Origin: Pelobates cultripes
Lineage: Eukaryota; Chordata; Amphibia; Anura; Pelobatidae
Length of the DNA stretch: 64,000 nt
Assembly: GCA_933207985.1 (NCBI GenBank)
Contig: OW240912.1
Coordinates: 364,028,542 to 364,092,541, forward strand
Reading direction: 5' to 3'
A model generated the notes under the pieces. The model made no database searches, was not told where the DNA came from, and saw nothing but the letters and a program-made list of their open reading frames with translations. Below are positions 22,727 to 32,267 of the stretch, one piece after another (position 1 is the stretch's first letter; every line of letters starts with the position of its first letter). The translations under genes were made by a program, and so were the position numbers.

Positions 22727-22780
22727 GCATTGTGTGTTTTTCTGTGTGCAAGGGGTGCATTGTGTGTGTGTGATGGATGT
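22490..22780. repeat. TG-rich minisatellite in the hAT element
   Basis: Units of about 25-35 bp of the type GGGATGCATTGTGTGTTTCT. Minus-strand frames give Thr-Gln-Cys-Ile-Pro-Tyr repeats only. Confidence 0.8.
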
Positions 22781-22782
22781 CA

Positions 22783-23890
22783 ATCTCTCCCCCCTCCCTT
22801 GTCCCTCTCTTCTCCCCCTCTCCCTCCCTCGTCACTCTCTTCTCTCCCCCCCTTGTCCTCTCTTCTCCCCCCCTTGTCCCTCTCTTCTCCCCCCTCTTGT
22901 CCCTCTCTTCTCCCCCCTCCCTTGTCACTCTCTTCTCCCCTGCGTGTCCCTCTCTTCTCCCCCCTCCCTTGTCACTCTCGTCTCCCCCGTTGTAACTCTC
23001 TTCTCCCCTCCCCACTCTCATTCCCCCTCCTAACCCCGTCAATTCCCCTCCCTGTCAATTTCTTCCCCCCCACCTTGTCAATTTATTTTCCCCCCTTTCA
23101 ATTTATTCCCCCCACCCTGCCTGTCCATTTATTCCCCCACCCTGCCTGTCCATTTATCCCCCCTCCTGTCCATTTTATTCCCCCTCCTGTCCATTTGTTT
23201 CTTCCCCTCCTGTCATTTTATTCCCCGTCCATTTTATTCTCCCCCTCCTGTCATGTATTTCCCCCCCTCCCTGTCCATTATTCCCCCTCCTGTCCATTTA
23301 TTCCCCCTCCTGTCCATTTATTTCCCCCCCTCCCTGTCCATTTATTCTCCCCTCCTGTCCATTTTATTTCCCCCCTCCTCCTGTCCATTTTTATCCCCCC
23401 TCCTCCCCTGTCATTTGTTCCCCCCCCTCCTGTCCATCCCCCCCTCCCCTCCCCTGTCATTTATTCCCCCCCCCCCTCCTGTCCATTTATTTCCCCCTGT
23501 CCATTGTTTCCCCTTCCTGTCCATTTATCCCCCCCTCCCTCCCTGTCCGTTGTTCCCCCTCCCTGTCCATTTGTTCCCCTCTCCTCCCCTCCCTGTCCAG
23601 TATCCCCCCTCCCCTCCTGTCCATTTATTCCCCTCTCCCCTCCCCTCCTGTCCATTTATCCCCCCTCCCTCCTGTCCATTTATTTCCCCCCCTCCCCTCC
23701 CCTGTCCATTTATCCCCCTCCCCTCCCTGTCCATTTGCCCCCCTGTCCATTTGACCCCTCCCTCCTGTCATTTTATTCCCCCCTGTCCATTTATTTCCCC
23801 CCCTCCCTGTCCATTTTATTCCTCCCCCCCCTCCTGTCATTTATTCCTCCCCCCCCTCCCTGTCCATTTATTCCCCCCACCCTCCCCCTA
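22783..23890. repeat. 1.1-kb polypyrimidine minisatellite
   Basis: The plus strand is mostly C and T with recurring words TCTCTTCTCCCCCC (22800-23010) and then CCTGTCCATTTATTCCCCC (23100-23880). Frames of up to 426 codons run through it only because the strand lacks purine-rich stops. They encode Pro/Ser/Leu/Phe repeats and are not genes. Confidence 0.85.
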
Positions 23891-24228
23891 CCTCAGTTGT
23901 AGCGTGGCCGAGCCCTGTATAGTCCGCGGGTACAGGGAACTTTTGTTTCCTGTACCCGCGGATCATACAGGGCTCGGCCATGCTACAGTGAGGGAGTGAC
24001 AGGAGGGAGCGCTCAGCGCTGAGCGCTTCCCTCCTGTCAGCCTCTCCTCTGGTTGCGCCCGGGCGGTGCGGTCCACCCTCATGGACGCACCGCCTGGGCA
24101 AAGCTGCAGCCACCTGAGGCTCTCTACAGAGCGCTCGGGCGGCTGCAGCATGGGGGGGCCCCTTCCCAAGGGGCGCCCTAGGCGGCTGCCTAGTCCGCCT
24201 TACAGGTAGCGCCGGCCCTGCTCCCATG

Positions 24229-25099
24229 AGTCCACCTCCAACACCTCACCAAACAAAAATAGTTTAAATTCATTCTCTGACAAGTTTGCTTACTTAAAAA
24301 TAAATTAATATTAGAGGGTTTATTTAAAAAAAAAATAAAAAAAAAAAAAGATGCATATCTAGCATATAAATATATGGTACAGCAGTACATTTGTTTTTAG
24401 AGCGATTTCAAGAATACCTAAATATAAAATATATATATATAAACATTTGCAACATTTTATTTAGGATTCATATCAGAATATAAGAAGTATGGTGGAGGAC
24501 ATTTTTAAAGAGCAAGTGATTTCATTTATCTTTCAAAGTCTTAAAGGCACACTGTAGGCACCCAGACCACTTTAGCCCATTGAGGGCATAGAACCTGCTT
24601 TTACTGCCTACAAATAATCCAGAGTATTCAGAAAGCTTCATCTCCTCTGCCTTTCTGGCCACAGGAATGCATCCATAGCTATATTATGAACTATAAAAGC
24701 TAATGTAAAAGCTTTCTGCAGAGATGCAGAGGGAACAAATTCACCAGATATTAGATATCTGAAACTTGATGAGACAGAGAGTAAAAATGAATATGAAATA
24801 CTGGAACCACTGGAACACTTTCATTGTTATTCACTAATATGAGAACTGTCAGAATTGAAAGTGACTTTCAGATTTAAGATCAAAATAGTCAAACTGAGAA
24901 AATTCTCCAAGACAGCCTAGCGTCCAGTTCAGCTGGAATTCTCTTTGAATTCCTGTTAATTCTCACTTTAGCGAATAACTCTTAAAAGAAGACATGCAAA
25001 CAGCAGTCGACATTGACATGGGCAGAATAGCAGAACCATGAATGCTAGAATACTGGACAATAAACTAGAACAGAATAATCAAAGTCTTTGGCCATCAGC
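24229..25099. other. No gene seen; one T2-like terminus at 24541
   Basis: AT-rich. TTAAAGGCACACTGTAGGCA at 24541 looks like a T2-type left end but no partner was found. Confidence 0.4.
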
Positions 25100-25101
25100 T
25101 A

Positions 25102-26560
25102 CAGGGAGTGCAGAATTATTAGGCAAATTAGTATTTTGACCACATCATCCTCTTTATGCATGTTGTCTTACTCCAAGCTGTATAGGCTCGAAAGCCTACT
25201 ACCAATTAAGCATATTAGGTGATGTGCATCTCTGTAATGAGAAGGGTTGTGGTCTAATGACATCAACACCCTATATCAGGTGTGCATAATTATTAGGCAA
25301 CTTCCTTTCCTTTGGCAAAATGGGTCAAAAGAAGGACTTGACAGGCTCAGAAAAGTCAAAATAGTGAGATATCTTGCAGAGGGATGCAGCACTCTTAAAA
25401 TTGCAAAGCTTCTGAAGCGTGATCATCGAACAATCAAGCGTTTCATTCAAAATAGTCAACAGGGTCGCAAGAAGCGTGTGGAAAAACCAAGGCGCAAAAT
25501 AACCGCCCATGAACTGAGAAAAGTCAAGCGTGCAGCTGCCACGATGCCACTTGCCACCAGTTTGGCCATATTTCAGAGCTGCAACATCACTGGAGTGCCC
25601 AAAAGCACAAGGTGTGCAATACTCAGAGACATGGCCAAGGTAAGAAAGGCTGAAAGACGACCACCACTGAACAAGACACACAAGCTGAAACGCCAAGACT
25701 GGGCCAAGAAATATCTCAAGACTGATTTTTCTAAGGTTTTATGGACTGATGAAATGAGAGTAAGTCTTGATGGGCCAGATGGATGGGCCCGTGGCTGGAT
25801 TGGTAAAGGGCAGAGAGCTCCAGTCCGACTCAGACGCCAGCAAGGTGGAGGTGGAGTACTGGTTTGGGCTGGTATCATCAAAGATGAGCTTGTGGGGCCT
25901 TTTCGGGTTGAGGATGGAGTCAAGCTCAACTCCCAGCCCTACTGCCAGTTCCTGGAAGACACCTTCTTCAAGCAGTGGTACAGGAAGAAGTCTGCTTTCC
26001 TTCAAGAAAAACATGATTTTCATGCAGGACAATGCTCCATCACACGCGTCCAAGTACTCCACAGCGTGGCTGGCAAGGAGGGAAAACAGTACACCTCTCT
26101 GAACAGTGTCTGGGAGGTTGTGGTTGCTGCTGCACGCAATGTTGATGGTGAACAGATCAAAACACTGACAGAATCCATGGATGGCAGGCTTTTGAGTGTC
26201 CTTGCAAAGAAAGGTGGCTATATTGGTCACTGATTTGTTTTTGTTTTGTTTTTGAATGTCAGAAATGTATATTTGTGAATGTTGAGATGTTATATTGGTT
26301 TCACTGGTAATAATAAATAATTGAAATGGGTATATATTTGTTTTTTGTTAAGTTGCCTAATAATTATGCACAGTAATAGTCACCTGCACACACAGATATC
26401 CCCCTAACATAGCTAAAACTAAAAACAAACTAAAAACTACTTCCAAAAATATTCAGCTTTGATATTAATGAGTTTTTGGGTTCATTGAGAACATGGTTGT
26501 TGTTCAATAATAAAATTAATCCTCAAAAATACAACTTGCCTAATAATTCTGCACTCCCTG
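25102..26560 (+). mobile_element. Tc1/mariner transposon, 1459 bp, both TIRs intact
   Basis: It is flanked by TA (25100-25101, 26561-26562). The ends CAGGGAGTGCAGAATTATTA and, inverted, TAATAATTCTGCACTCCCTG, followed by GGCAA, match exactly over about 24 bp. It carries one damaged transposase gene in plus orientation. The right end lies 69 bp from the Ty3/gypsy LTR at 26631. Confidence 0.92.
25318..26233 (+). pseudogene. Tc1/mariner transposase, inactivated
   Basis: The cut-and-paste transposase of the surrounding element. The frame starts in the GQKKDLTGSEK region, has a paired helix-turn-helix part (about 25330-25640: IAKLLKRDHRTIKRF, then a second HTH with NITGVPKSTRC) and the first catalytic aspartate in VLWTDEMRV (25735-25765). 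The second catalytic block FMQDNAPSHASKY is out of frame (about 26018-26060), so one indel lies between roughly 25960 and 26020. After WLAR the sequence jumps to KQYTSLNSVWEVVVAAARNV. The stretch that normally holds the SPDLNPIE-type third catalytic acid is missing. The C-terminus returns to the first frame and ends KKGGYIGH. The gene cannot make a working DDE enzyme. The frame is open upstream to 25247 without an ATG that fits the family. Confidence 0.88.
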
Positions 26561-26630
26561 TATTACACAATGGAATTAAATAAGAGTATTAATCATAGGG
26601 TTGCTGATGGTTGAAATAGGCCAAATAGCC

Positions 26631-27724
26631 TGTTACGACATGTACCGTCGAGTAGATGAAGCCGCCGTTTAGTCAATAATCCCCTTCTCCAGAAATGCAG
26701 TTTAAATCCAGCCGACCGTCAAACTCCCGAACGAAGTCCACGAACACGGCAACTCCCGATCGGCAAAACAGTCGAACGCCTTCCACAGCTAAAAATAACG
26801 AAAGCGCTGTCCCAGTAATAATTCCCCCCACAAACGAGACCAAGCTCCGTCTTGAGGGTCAAATGAAGATCTGTTTAATGGGGGCTACCTGCCCGGTATT
26901 TATGCAGGTCTCCACAAGGTGGACACTCCCCGAGGGGACCTTGTGGAAGACTGTAAAACATATTGGACAGTAGCCAATCGCAGTGGCTTCAATAATAGCC
27001 CTTCCCATCTTGCCCATAATTCCGTCTTCTCTACCTCGGAGATAATTAGGAAGAAACCTAATTATCTCCCAAGGTAGAGACAATCGCCATTTTAACTTAC
27101 AATAATAAAAATACATTAAAATACATAACTGCAGAAATACCGAATGCATATAGTTCGTGTAACGTATCCCCAGACAGCCTGGATCTGAGTGCATGTTTTC
27201 ACCGAATAGCGCTCAGATCTGATGTATCTAGTCGAATCGCCATGGAGTCAAAGTCTTTCACCAGTCATTCGGTATACGAATGACTCCATGGGATGGCTGT
27301 CTGGGTGAAAGTCCATACGAATGAATAAAAACTCCCGAACGACCGACGTTCGCATGCCTTGTCGAAATGGAAGGTAGGCAGCAGCTTCCAGCGGTGTTCG
27401 GTAGTTTAAGTGTCCGTTTTTAGTTCCATACAGTTTGTACCGAACACCGCTATGTGTTCGTATGTCCCAAAATGGCCGCTGCCTCGTGGTCGACATGCGA
27501 ACGACGACCACCCGTACGAATGGAATGGAGAGGTGTCTGCGGTTAACCACAACGTTCTAATTGGGGCCAAGAGGTTAACCAGCAGCACACTCCTCTCCTG
27601 GGTGGTCGTTCGTTCAGTAGTTTCAATCGGTAGTTTGCAAATTACACGAACGGGGGTATATGAACAGGCAATTCCGCGAACAAAGGGAAATAGACGAACC
27701 AGCAATACAGATGAATCTGTCACA
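26631..27724 (-). repeat. 3' LTR of the Gmr1-like element, copy A
   Basis: 1094 bp, TG...CA ends (TGTTACGAC and TGTCACA on the plus strand). It differs from the 5' LTR at about five positions by eye. Short frames inside it are shadows. Confidence 0.93.
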
Positions 27725-27727
27725 CGG

Positions 27728-27737
27728 CTCCCCCCTT
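27728..27737 (-). promoter_or_regulatory. Polypurine tract
   Basis: The minus strand reads AAGGGGGGAG, three bases before the 3' LTR. This is the expected primer site for plus-strand DNA synthesis. Confidence 0.75.
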
Positions 27738-27797
27738 GTGGGACACTCCGGCAGACCCGGCTTGACCCTTTGGCGGGTCAACGTGGGGATGACCGGA

Positions 27798-29706
27798 CTA
27801 AGATGGGGTGAGGATGTTGGTTTGCCTGGACAATCCATCTGCATTCCCATTCTGCTTACCGGGTCGATAACTGATGGTGAAGTTATATGGTTGTAGTGCT
27901 AAACTCCACCTCAGCAGTCTGCCATTGTCTCCTGAGACCCGGTTAAGCCAGACAAGGGGATTGTGGTCCGTCACAAGGGAAAATTCCTGTCCATATAAAT
28001 ACGGGCTTAACTTTTTCAATGCCCACACCAGGGCCAAACACTCCTTCTCCACTGCCGCATAACTCACTTCTCTGGGTAACAGCTTTCTACTGAGATATGC
28101 GACAGGGTGCTCTCCTCCATCTTCCCCGACCTGGCTCAGCACAGCCCCCAGTCCATACATGGAAGCATCTGTATGGACGAGAAAATGTTTGTTAGGGACT
28201 GGGGCAGCCAGGACAGGGGCATTCACAAGAGCTTGTTTGAGTGCTTGGAACGCAGCTTCACAAGCTGGAGACCACAGGACCTGCTTAGGAAGATTTTTCT
28301 TTGTCAGGTCAGTCAGGGGTTTAGCAATAGTGCTGTAGTCGGGGACAAAGCGTCTATAGTACCCTGCTGTCCCTAGGAAGGCTAACACCTGGGTCTTGGT
28401 GATAGGTGTGGGCCAGTTAGCAACTGCCTCTATCTTGGCTGGTTCTGGCCTCTGGCTCCCACACCCTACTCTGTGACCCAGGTACTGCACTTCAGCCATG
28501 CCTAAATGGCACTTCTCTGGCTTCAATGTCAGGCCAGCGGCCCGAATCTTGTCCAGCACCACCCCTACATGTACTAGGTGTTCTTCCCAGGACTCACTGT
28601 AGATCGCAATGTCGTCCAGGTAGGCACAAGCAAATTCCTGGAATCCATCAAGAAGTCTATCCACCATACGCTGGAAGGTAGCCGGGGCATTCTTTATCCC
28701 AAATGGCATGACCTTAAATTGGTACAGGCCAAATGGGGTGACGAAGGCCGACTTGGGGATAGCATCCTCGGCCAGGGGAATCTGCCAGTAGCCTTTGCAC
28801 AGGTCTGTGGTGGTAAGATAGCGTCCCCTGGCAATGCGATCTAACAATTCATCTCCCCGGGGCATCGGGTAGGCGTCAGTGGTGGTCCGCTCATTGAGAC
28901 GCCTGTAGTCCACACAGAACCGGGTGGTCCCATCCTTCTTGGGCACCAGGACTACAGGCGAGGCCCAAGGGCTATCGGAGTGTTCGATGACCCCAGCTGG
29001 GTCATCTCCTGTATCTCCTTCCGCATTCCTTCCCGGACTGCTTCAGGGATACGGTAGGGGGGTTGTCGCAGAGGGTTCTGTCCAGGGGTTTCTACCTTGT
29101 GTACAGCTAGGGTAGTGTAACCAGGTTCTTGGGAGAAGGTCGCCTGCTTTTCCCACAGAAGCTGTCTTGCCTGGCCCTTCTCGGTAGAGCTCAATCTGTC
29201 CCCTAGCTGTACTAGGCTAGTAAGATCCGTCTGGGGTCCCTCTCTAACAGGTCTGGCAAGGGTAAACTTTCTGTATCATCTGCAGCAGGGGCACATACTG
29301 CAGCGACATTCTCTGGTCTCTCTTGATACTCCTTTTGCATGTTCACATGGAAGGATCGCTGGATCCTTTCATCTGAACAGCTGGCTATAAGGTAGGTAGT
29401 ATCACATATCTGTGCTAACACCTTATACGGGCCCTGCCAAGATGCCTGCATCTTGTTCGCCTTCACAGGTTTGAGTACTAACACTTTCTGCCCAACCTGG
29501 AAGACTCGCTGTCGGGCACCCCGATCGTACCACCTCTTCTGTCTCCCCTGAGCCACCTGGAGATTCTCCCTTACCATTAGGGACAGTTTCTCCATGCGGT
29601 CCCGGAGTTCCAGAACATATGGTACTATGGGGGTCCCTTCCTGCTCTGTCTCCCCCTCCCAGTGGCCTCTAATGAGATCTAGGGGTCCGCGGACCCTTCT
29701 CCCTTA
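27798..29706 (-). pseudogene. Integrase C-terminus, reverse transcriptase and RNase H of the Gmr1-like element, copy A
   Basis: The second half of pol, in three pieces. A stop at 29704-29706 ends the upstream frame, but the same frame continues past it with the integrase tail (29212-29703), including RVFQVGQKVLVLKPVKANKM. Near 29235-29255 the reading shifts to the frame that starts RT (28952-29255, QLLWEKQATFSQEPG, then PYRIPEAVREGMRKEIQEM). A second shift in a G run near 29005 leads to the main RT frame (27798-28995). This has the FCVDYRRLN and TDLCKGYWQIPLA blocks, YLDD about 110 residues in, an RNase H with HTDASMYGLGAVLSQ and TDHNPLVW, and the terminal GNADGLSRQ. The stop is 74 bp from the 3' LTR. 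Copy B has the same three lesions. The shift at the integrase/RT border could be programmed; the other two look like damage. Confidence 0.9.
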
Positions 29707-32202
29707 TAGCAACTCAAAGGGAGAGAACCCAGTAGATTCCTGAGGCACCTCTCTGTAGGCAAACAACAGATGAGGCAGGAATCGCTCCCAGTCTCTGCAA
29801 GTGTCAGAAAAGGTCCTCAGCATCTGTTTGAGGGTGCCATTAAATCGCTCGCAGAGACCGTTAGTCTGTGGATGGTAAGGTGAGCTAAGCAGCGGTTTAA
29901 TACCGCACACCTTCCACAGTTGCTGGGTGAGCACAGCGGTGAATTGGGTTCCCTGGTCAGAGAGAATCTCTTGAGGGAACCCGACTCTGGTAAAAATCCT
30001 AACCAGGGCATCAGCAACTGTCTCTGCCTCTATATTAGACAGCGCTACTGCCTCTGGATAGCGAGTGGCATAATCCACCACGGTGAGAATATATTTCTTA
30101 CCAGATGGACTAGCCCTGGCCAGTGGACCCACAATGTCAACGGCTATGCGGGCAAAGGGCTCCCCAATGATAGGCATAGACATAAGCCTAGCTCTTGGGT
30201 GGTCCCCCCGCTTTCCTATCCGTTGACATGTGTCACACATACTGCAGTATGTCCGAACAGCCTGATTAAAGTTTGGCCAAAAAAAGTTCTGCATGATCCT
30301 ATAGGCTGTGCGGCGGGAGCCTAGATGTCCAGCTAGGGGAACATCATGCCCTATCCGCAGAATCTCCTGCCGGTATTTTGCGGGCACCACCAGCTGTCGA
30401 TTCGGCGGAGGGGCAACACTCTTCGGGGAAAGCTTGGGGATCCTATACAACCTGTCCCCCACCCACTCATACCGCTCCCCATCTAATCCTTCCTCTCCAG
30501 TATCTGCTCTGTCCCTATACTTCTGGAGGGTCGAATCTGTCTGAGTTTCCCTCCCAAACTCCTCTGGGGAATCCCAGCTAATAAAAGTCTGTTCTAGGGT
30601 ACCAGTCGGGGACTCGGTTCTTGCCTGGGTCTCAGCAGCAGGTGGGCTGGTTCCAGCAGCACGGGTCTGGGCACGGGTAGTCACTGGGTTGATAGCGGCA
30701 GGTCCCATTGGAGCATAAGCGGACACCAAAGGGGCCAAGTCATTCCCAAGCAAAACATCGGCCGGTAAGTCTTTCATGACCCCCACATTCACGTGTCCAG
30801 AGCCCACCCCCCAATCCAAGTGAACCCGGGCAACCGGTAAACGGAACACTGCACCTCCCACCACCCTCACTGCCACAGTATCTCCAGTGTGCTGGTGTTC
30901 GGAAACAAGGTTCTTTTGGAGCAAAGTCATAGTGGCTCCGGTGTCTCTCAGACCAGTTACTGCTTTGCCATTTAGTTTAACGGTCTGCCTGTGCTGTTGA
31001 CGGTTATCCTGCTGCGCTGCTTGTACTGGATCCGCCTCATGTAGTATACCCCAAAATTCCTCCTGCTCAAGACAGTGAGCGGAAGGTTGGGGTGGTTGCT
31101 GATTCCCACCGGCTGGTCTTCTCCACGACTGGGCTTGGCTAGAATTGTTTAATGGGCACTCGGGTCGCTTGTGCCCCAACTGCTTACACCCATAGCAACG
31201 GATAGGCTGTGAGTAATCCCGGGCGTTGAACTGGGCTGGCTGAACATAATTGTTTGCTGTTGGCATGGTGGGGGTGCGTTGTGCTGGGTGTTGATACACT
31301 GCAGAGGTTGGAGGGGCTGCTGGTTTGTACTCCACTCGGGTATGGACCTTGGCTGCTGTCTGGTCCAGTTTACTGGCGTCAGTGTACTCATCAGCCAGAC
31401 GAGCAGCTTCGGGTAAGGTAGCGGGTTTGCGGTCCCTAACCCACTCTCTGACTCCTGCAGGTAAGCGGTCAAAACAGTGCTCCAACAAAAATACTTGCAG
31501 CACTTCTTCCCCAGTTACCGCTTGGCACCCTGCCATCCAGTGGGCTGCGGTGCGGTGTACTCGGCATGCCCACTCAACATAAGAATCCCCAGCCTGCTTG
31601 TTAGTGTCCCGGAATCGCCGCCGGTATGCCTCAGGGGTCACAGCGTATCTGGCCAAAAGGGCATCTTTCACTGCCCTGTAGCTGGTAAGTTCCTCCTCTG
31701 GGATGGCCCGAAACGCCTCACTGGCCCGGCCGGATAACTTCCCAGAGAGGATGGGGACCCATTCTCCTGCGGGTACCTGGTGTAAGGCACATTGCCTTTC
31801 AAAATCAGCCAGGAACCCATCAATTTCTCCTTCGGCTTCTACAAAATTTCGAAATGCAGCAAAAGGTACTTTTCTCCTTCCATTATTATTATACGGTACC
31901 TCAGCTGCTGCAGCGCCTCTTCCTTGAAGCGCCTGTTGTGCTGCTGCTTGCACTTGCACCACAATATCTGCTGCGGGGTTGGGGCCAAAATGTGCCAGCC
32001 TGATCTGAACTGCCCGGTTAAACTGTATCTCCTCGGGTGTTAACTCTAGTATGCCAAGCACATCAGCTCTTCCCGTTCCCTGTGCTGCATCCATTTCCAA
32101 TAGTATAGAAATAATCTCTCTTTTCTTGAGATTACTCGCTGATCGTCCTCTGCGTTCTAATATATCTTTAAGGGTAGCACGCCTTAACTCTTCATACTGC
32201 AT
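29704..32202 (-). CDS. Gag, protease and integrase of the Gmr1-like Ty3/gypsy element, copy A
   Basis: A single open frame on the minus strand; I take the ATG at 32202. In residues from 32208: an N-terminal Glu/Arg-rich region, a gag capsid region (about 115-280) whose second half (PEAYRRRFRDTN, then VLQVFLLEHCFDRLPAGVREW) resembles the SCAN fold, a CX2CX4HX4C zinc knuckle (C338, C341, H346, C351), a retropepsin with RDTGATM (D422), then integrase: H621 and H628, a CSMCDTC cluster at 655-661, D691, D751 (SDQGTQF) and E787 (NGLCERFNG). RT is not between protease and integrase, as it would be in most Ty3/gypsy elements. The frame ends at an in-frame stop after FELL that interrupts the integrase C-terminal part, so this is the front of a longer damaged polyprotein. 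The start is 66 bp inside the 5' LTR border. Confidence 0.9.
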   Translation of the reverse strand: MQYEELRRATLKDILERRGRSASNLKKREIISILLEMDAAQGTGRADVLGILELTPEEIQFNRAVQIRLAHFGPNPAADIVVQVQAAAQQALQGRGAAAAEVPYNNNGRRKVPFAAFRNFVEAEGEIDGFLADFERQCALHQVPAGEWVPILSGKLSGRASEAFRAIPEEELTSYRAVKDALLARYAVTPEAYRRRFRDTNKQAGDSYVEWACRVHRTAAHWMAGCQAVTGEEVLQVFLLEHCFDRLPAGVREWVRDRKPATLPEAARLADEYTDASKLDQTAAKVHTRVEYKPAAPPTSAVYQHPAQRTPTMPTANNYVQPAQFNARDYSQPIRCYGCKQLGHKRPECPLNNSSQAQSWRRPAGGNQQPPQPSAHCLEQEEFWGILHEADPVQAAQQDNRQQHRQTVKLNGKAVTGLRDTGATMTLLQKNLVSEHQHTGDTVAVRVVGGAVFRLPVARVHLDWGVGSGHVNVGVMKDLPADVLLGNDLAPLVSAYAPMGPAAINPVTTRAQTRAAGTSPPAAETQARTESPTGTLEQTFISWDSPEEFGRETQTDSTLQKYRDRADTGEEGLDGERYEWVGDRLYRIPKLSPKSVAPPPNRQLVVPAKYRQEILRIGHDVPLAGHLGSRRTAYRIMQNFFWPNFNQAVRTYCSMCDTCQRIGKRGDHPRARLMSMPIIGEPFARIAVDIVGPLARASPSGKKYILTVVDYATRYPEAVALSNIEAETVADALVRIFTRVGFPQEILSDQGTQFTAVLTQQLWKVCGIKPLLSSPYHPQTNGLCERFNGTLKQMLRTFSDTCRDWERFLPHLLFAYREVPQESTGFSPFELL

Positions 32203-32247
32203 TTCCAACCTGGGATGTGTAGCTGGCCTTCTGGGCTGTAGGATTCA

Positions 32248-32265
32248 TCCCGTCGCTTGCCACCA
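32248..32265 (-). promoter_or_regulatory. Primer binding site
   Basis: The minus strand reads TGGTGGCAAGCGACGGGA two bases after the 5' LTR. It begins TGG, as needed to pair with a tRNA CCA end. I could not assign the tRNA. Confidence 0.65.
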
Positions 32266-32267
32266 AT

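Larger units (their letters stand above)
22018..24220. mobile_element. hAT transposon, non-autonomous, 2.2 kb, with 8-bp target duplication
   Basis: The 8-bp direct repeat CTCCCATG flanks the element (22010-22017 and 24221-24228). The right end inverted is CAGGGCCGGCGCTA and the left end is AAGGGCCGGTGCAAGG, with the first C changed to A. CAGGG ends and 8-bp duplications are typical of hAT elements. It contains a T2-like scrap (22136-22224), a TG-rich minisatellite, a 1.1-kb polypyrimidine tract and two hairpins near the right end. No transposase. A relative starts at 60115. Confidence 0.8.

Noticed and set aside
22622..23902. 426-codon plus-strand frame
   Set aside because: It runs through the polypyrimidine minisatellite. 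Stops are rare only because the strand lacks purines.
25325..26230. Minus-strand frames of 118-163 codons
   Set aside because: They are antisense to the mariner transposase, whose domains are clear on the plus strand.
27410..27811. 133-codon plus-strand frame and similar frames at 33047, 44701 and 50338
   Set aside because: They lie within the LTRs of the minus-strand element and show no domain. They repeat only because the LTR repeats.
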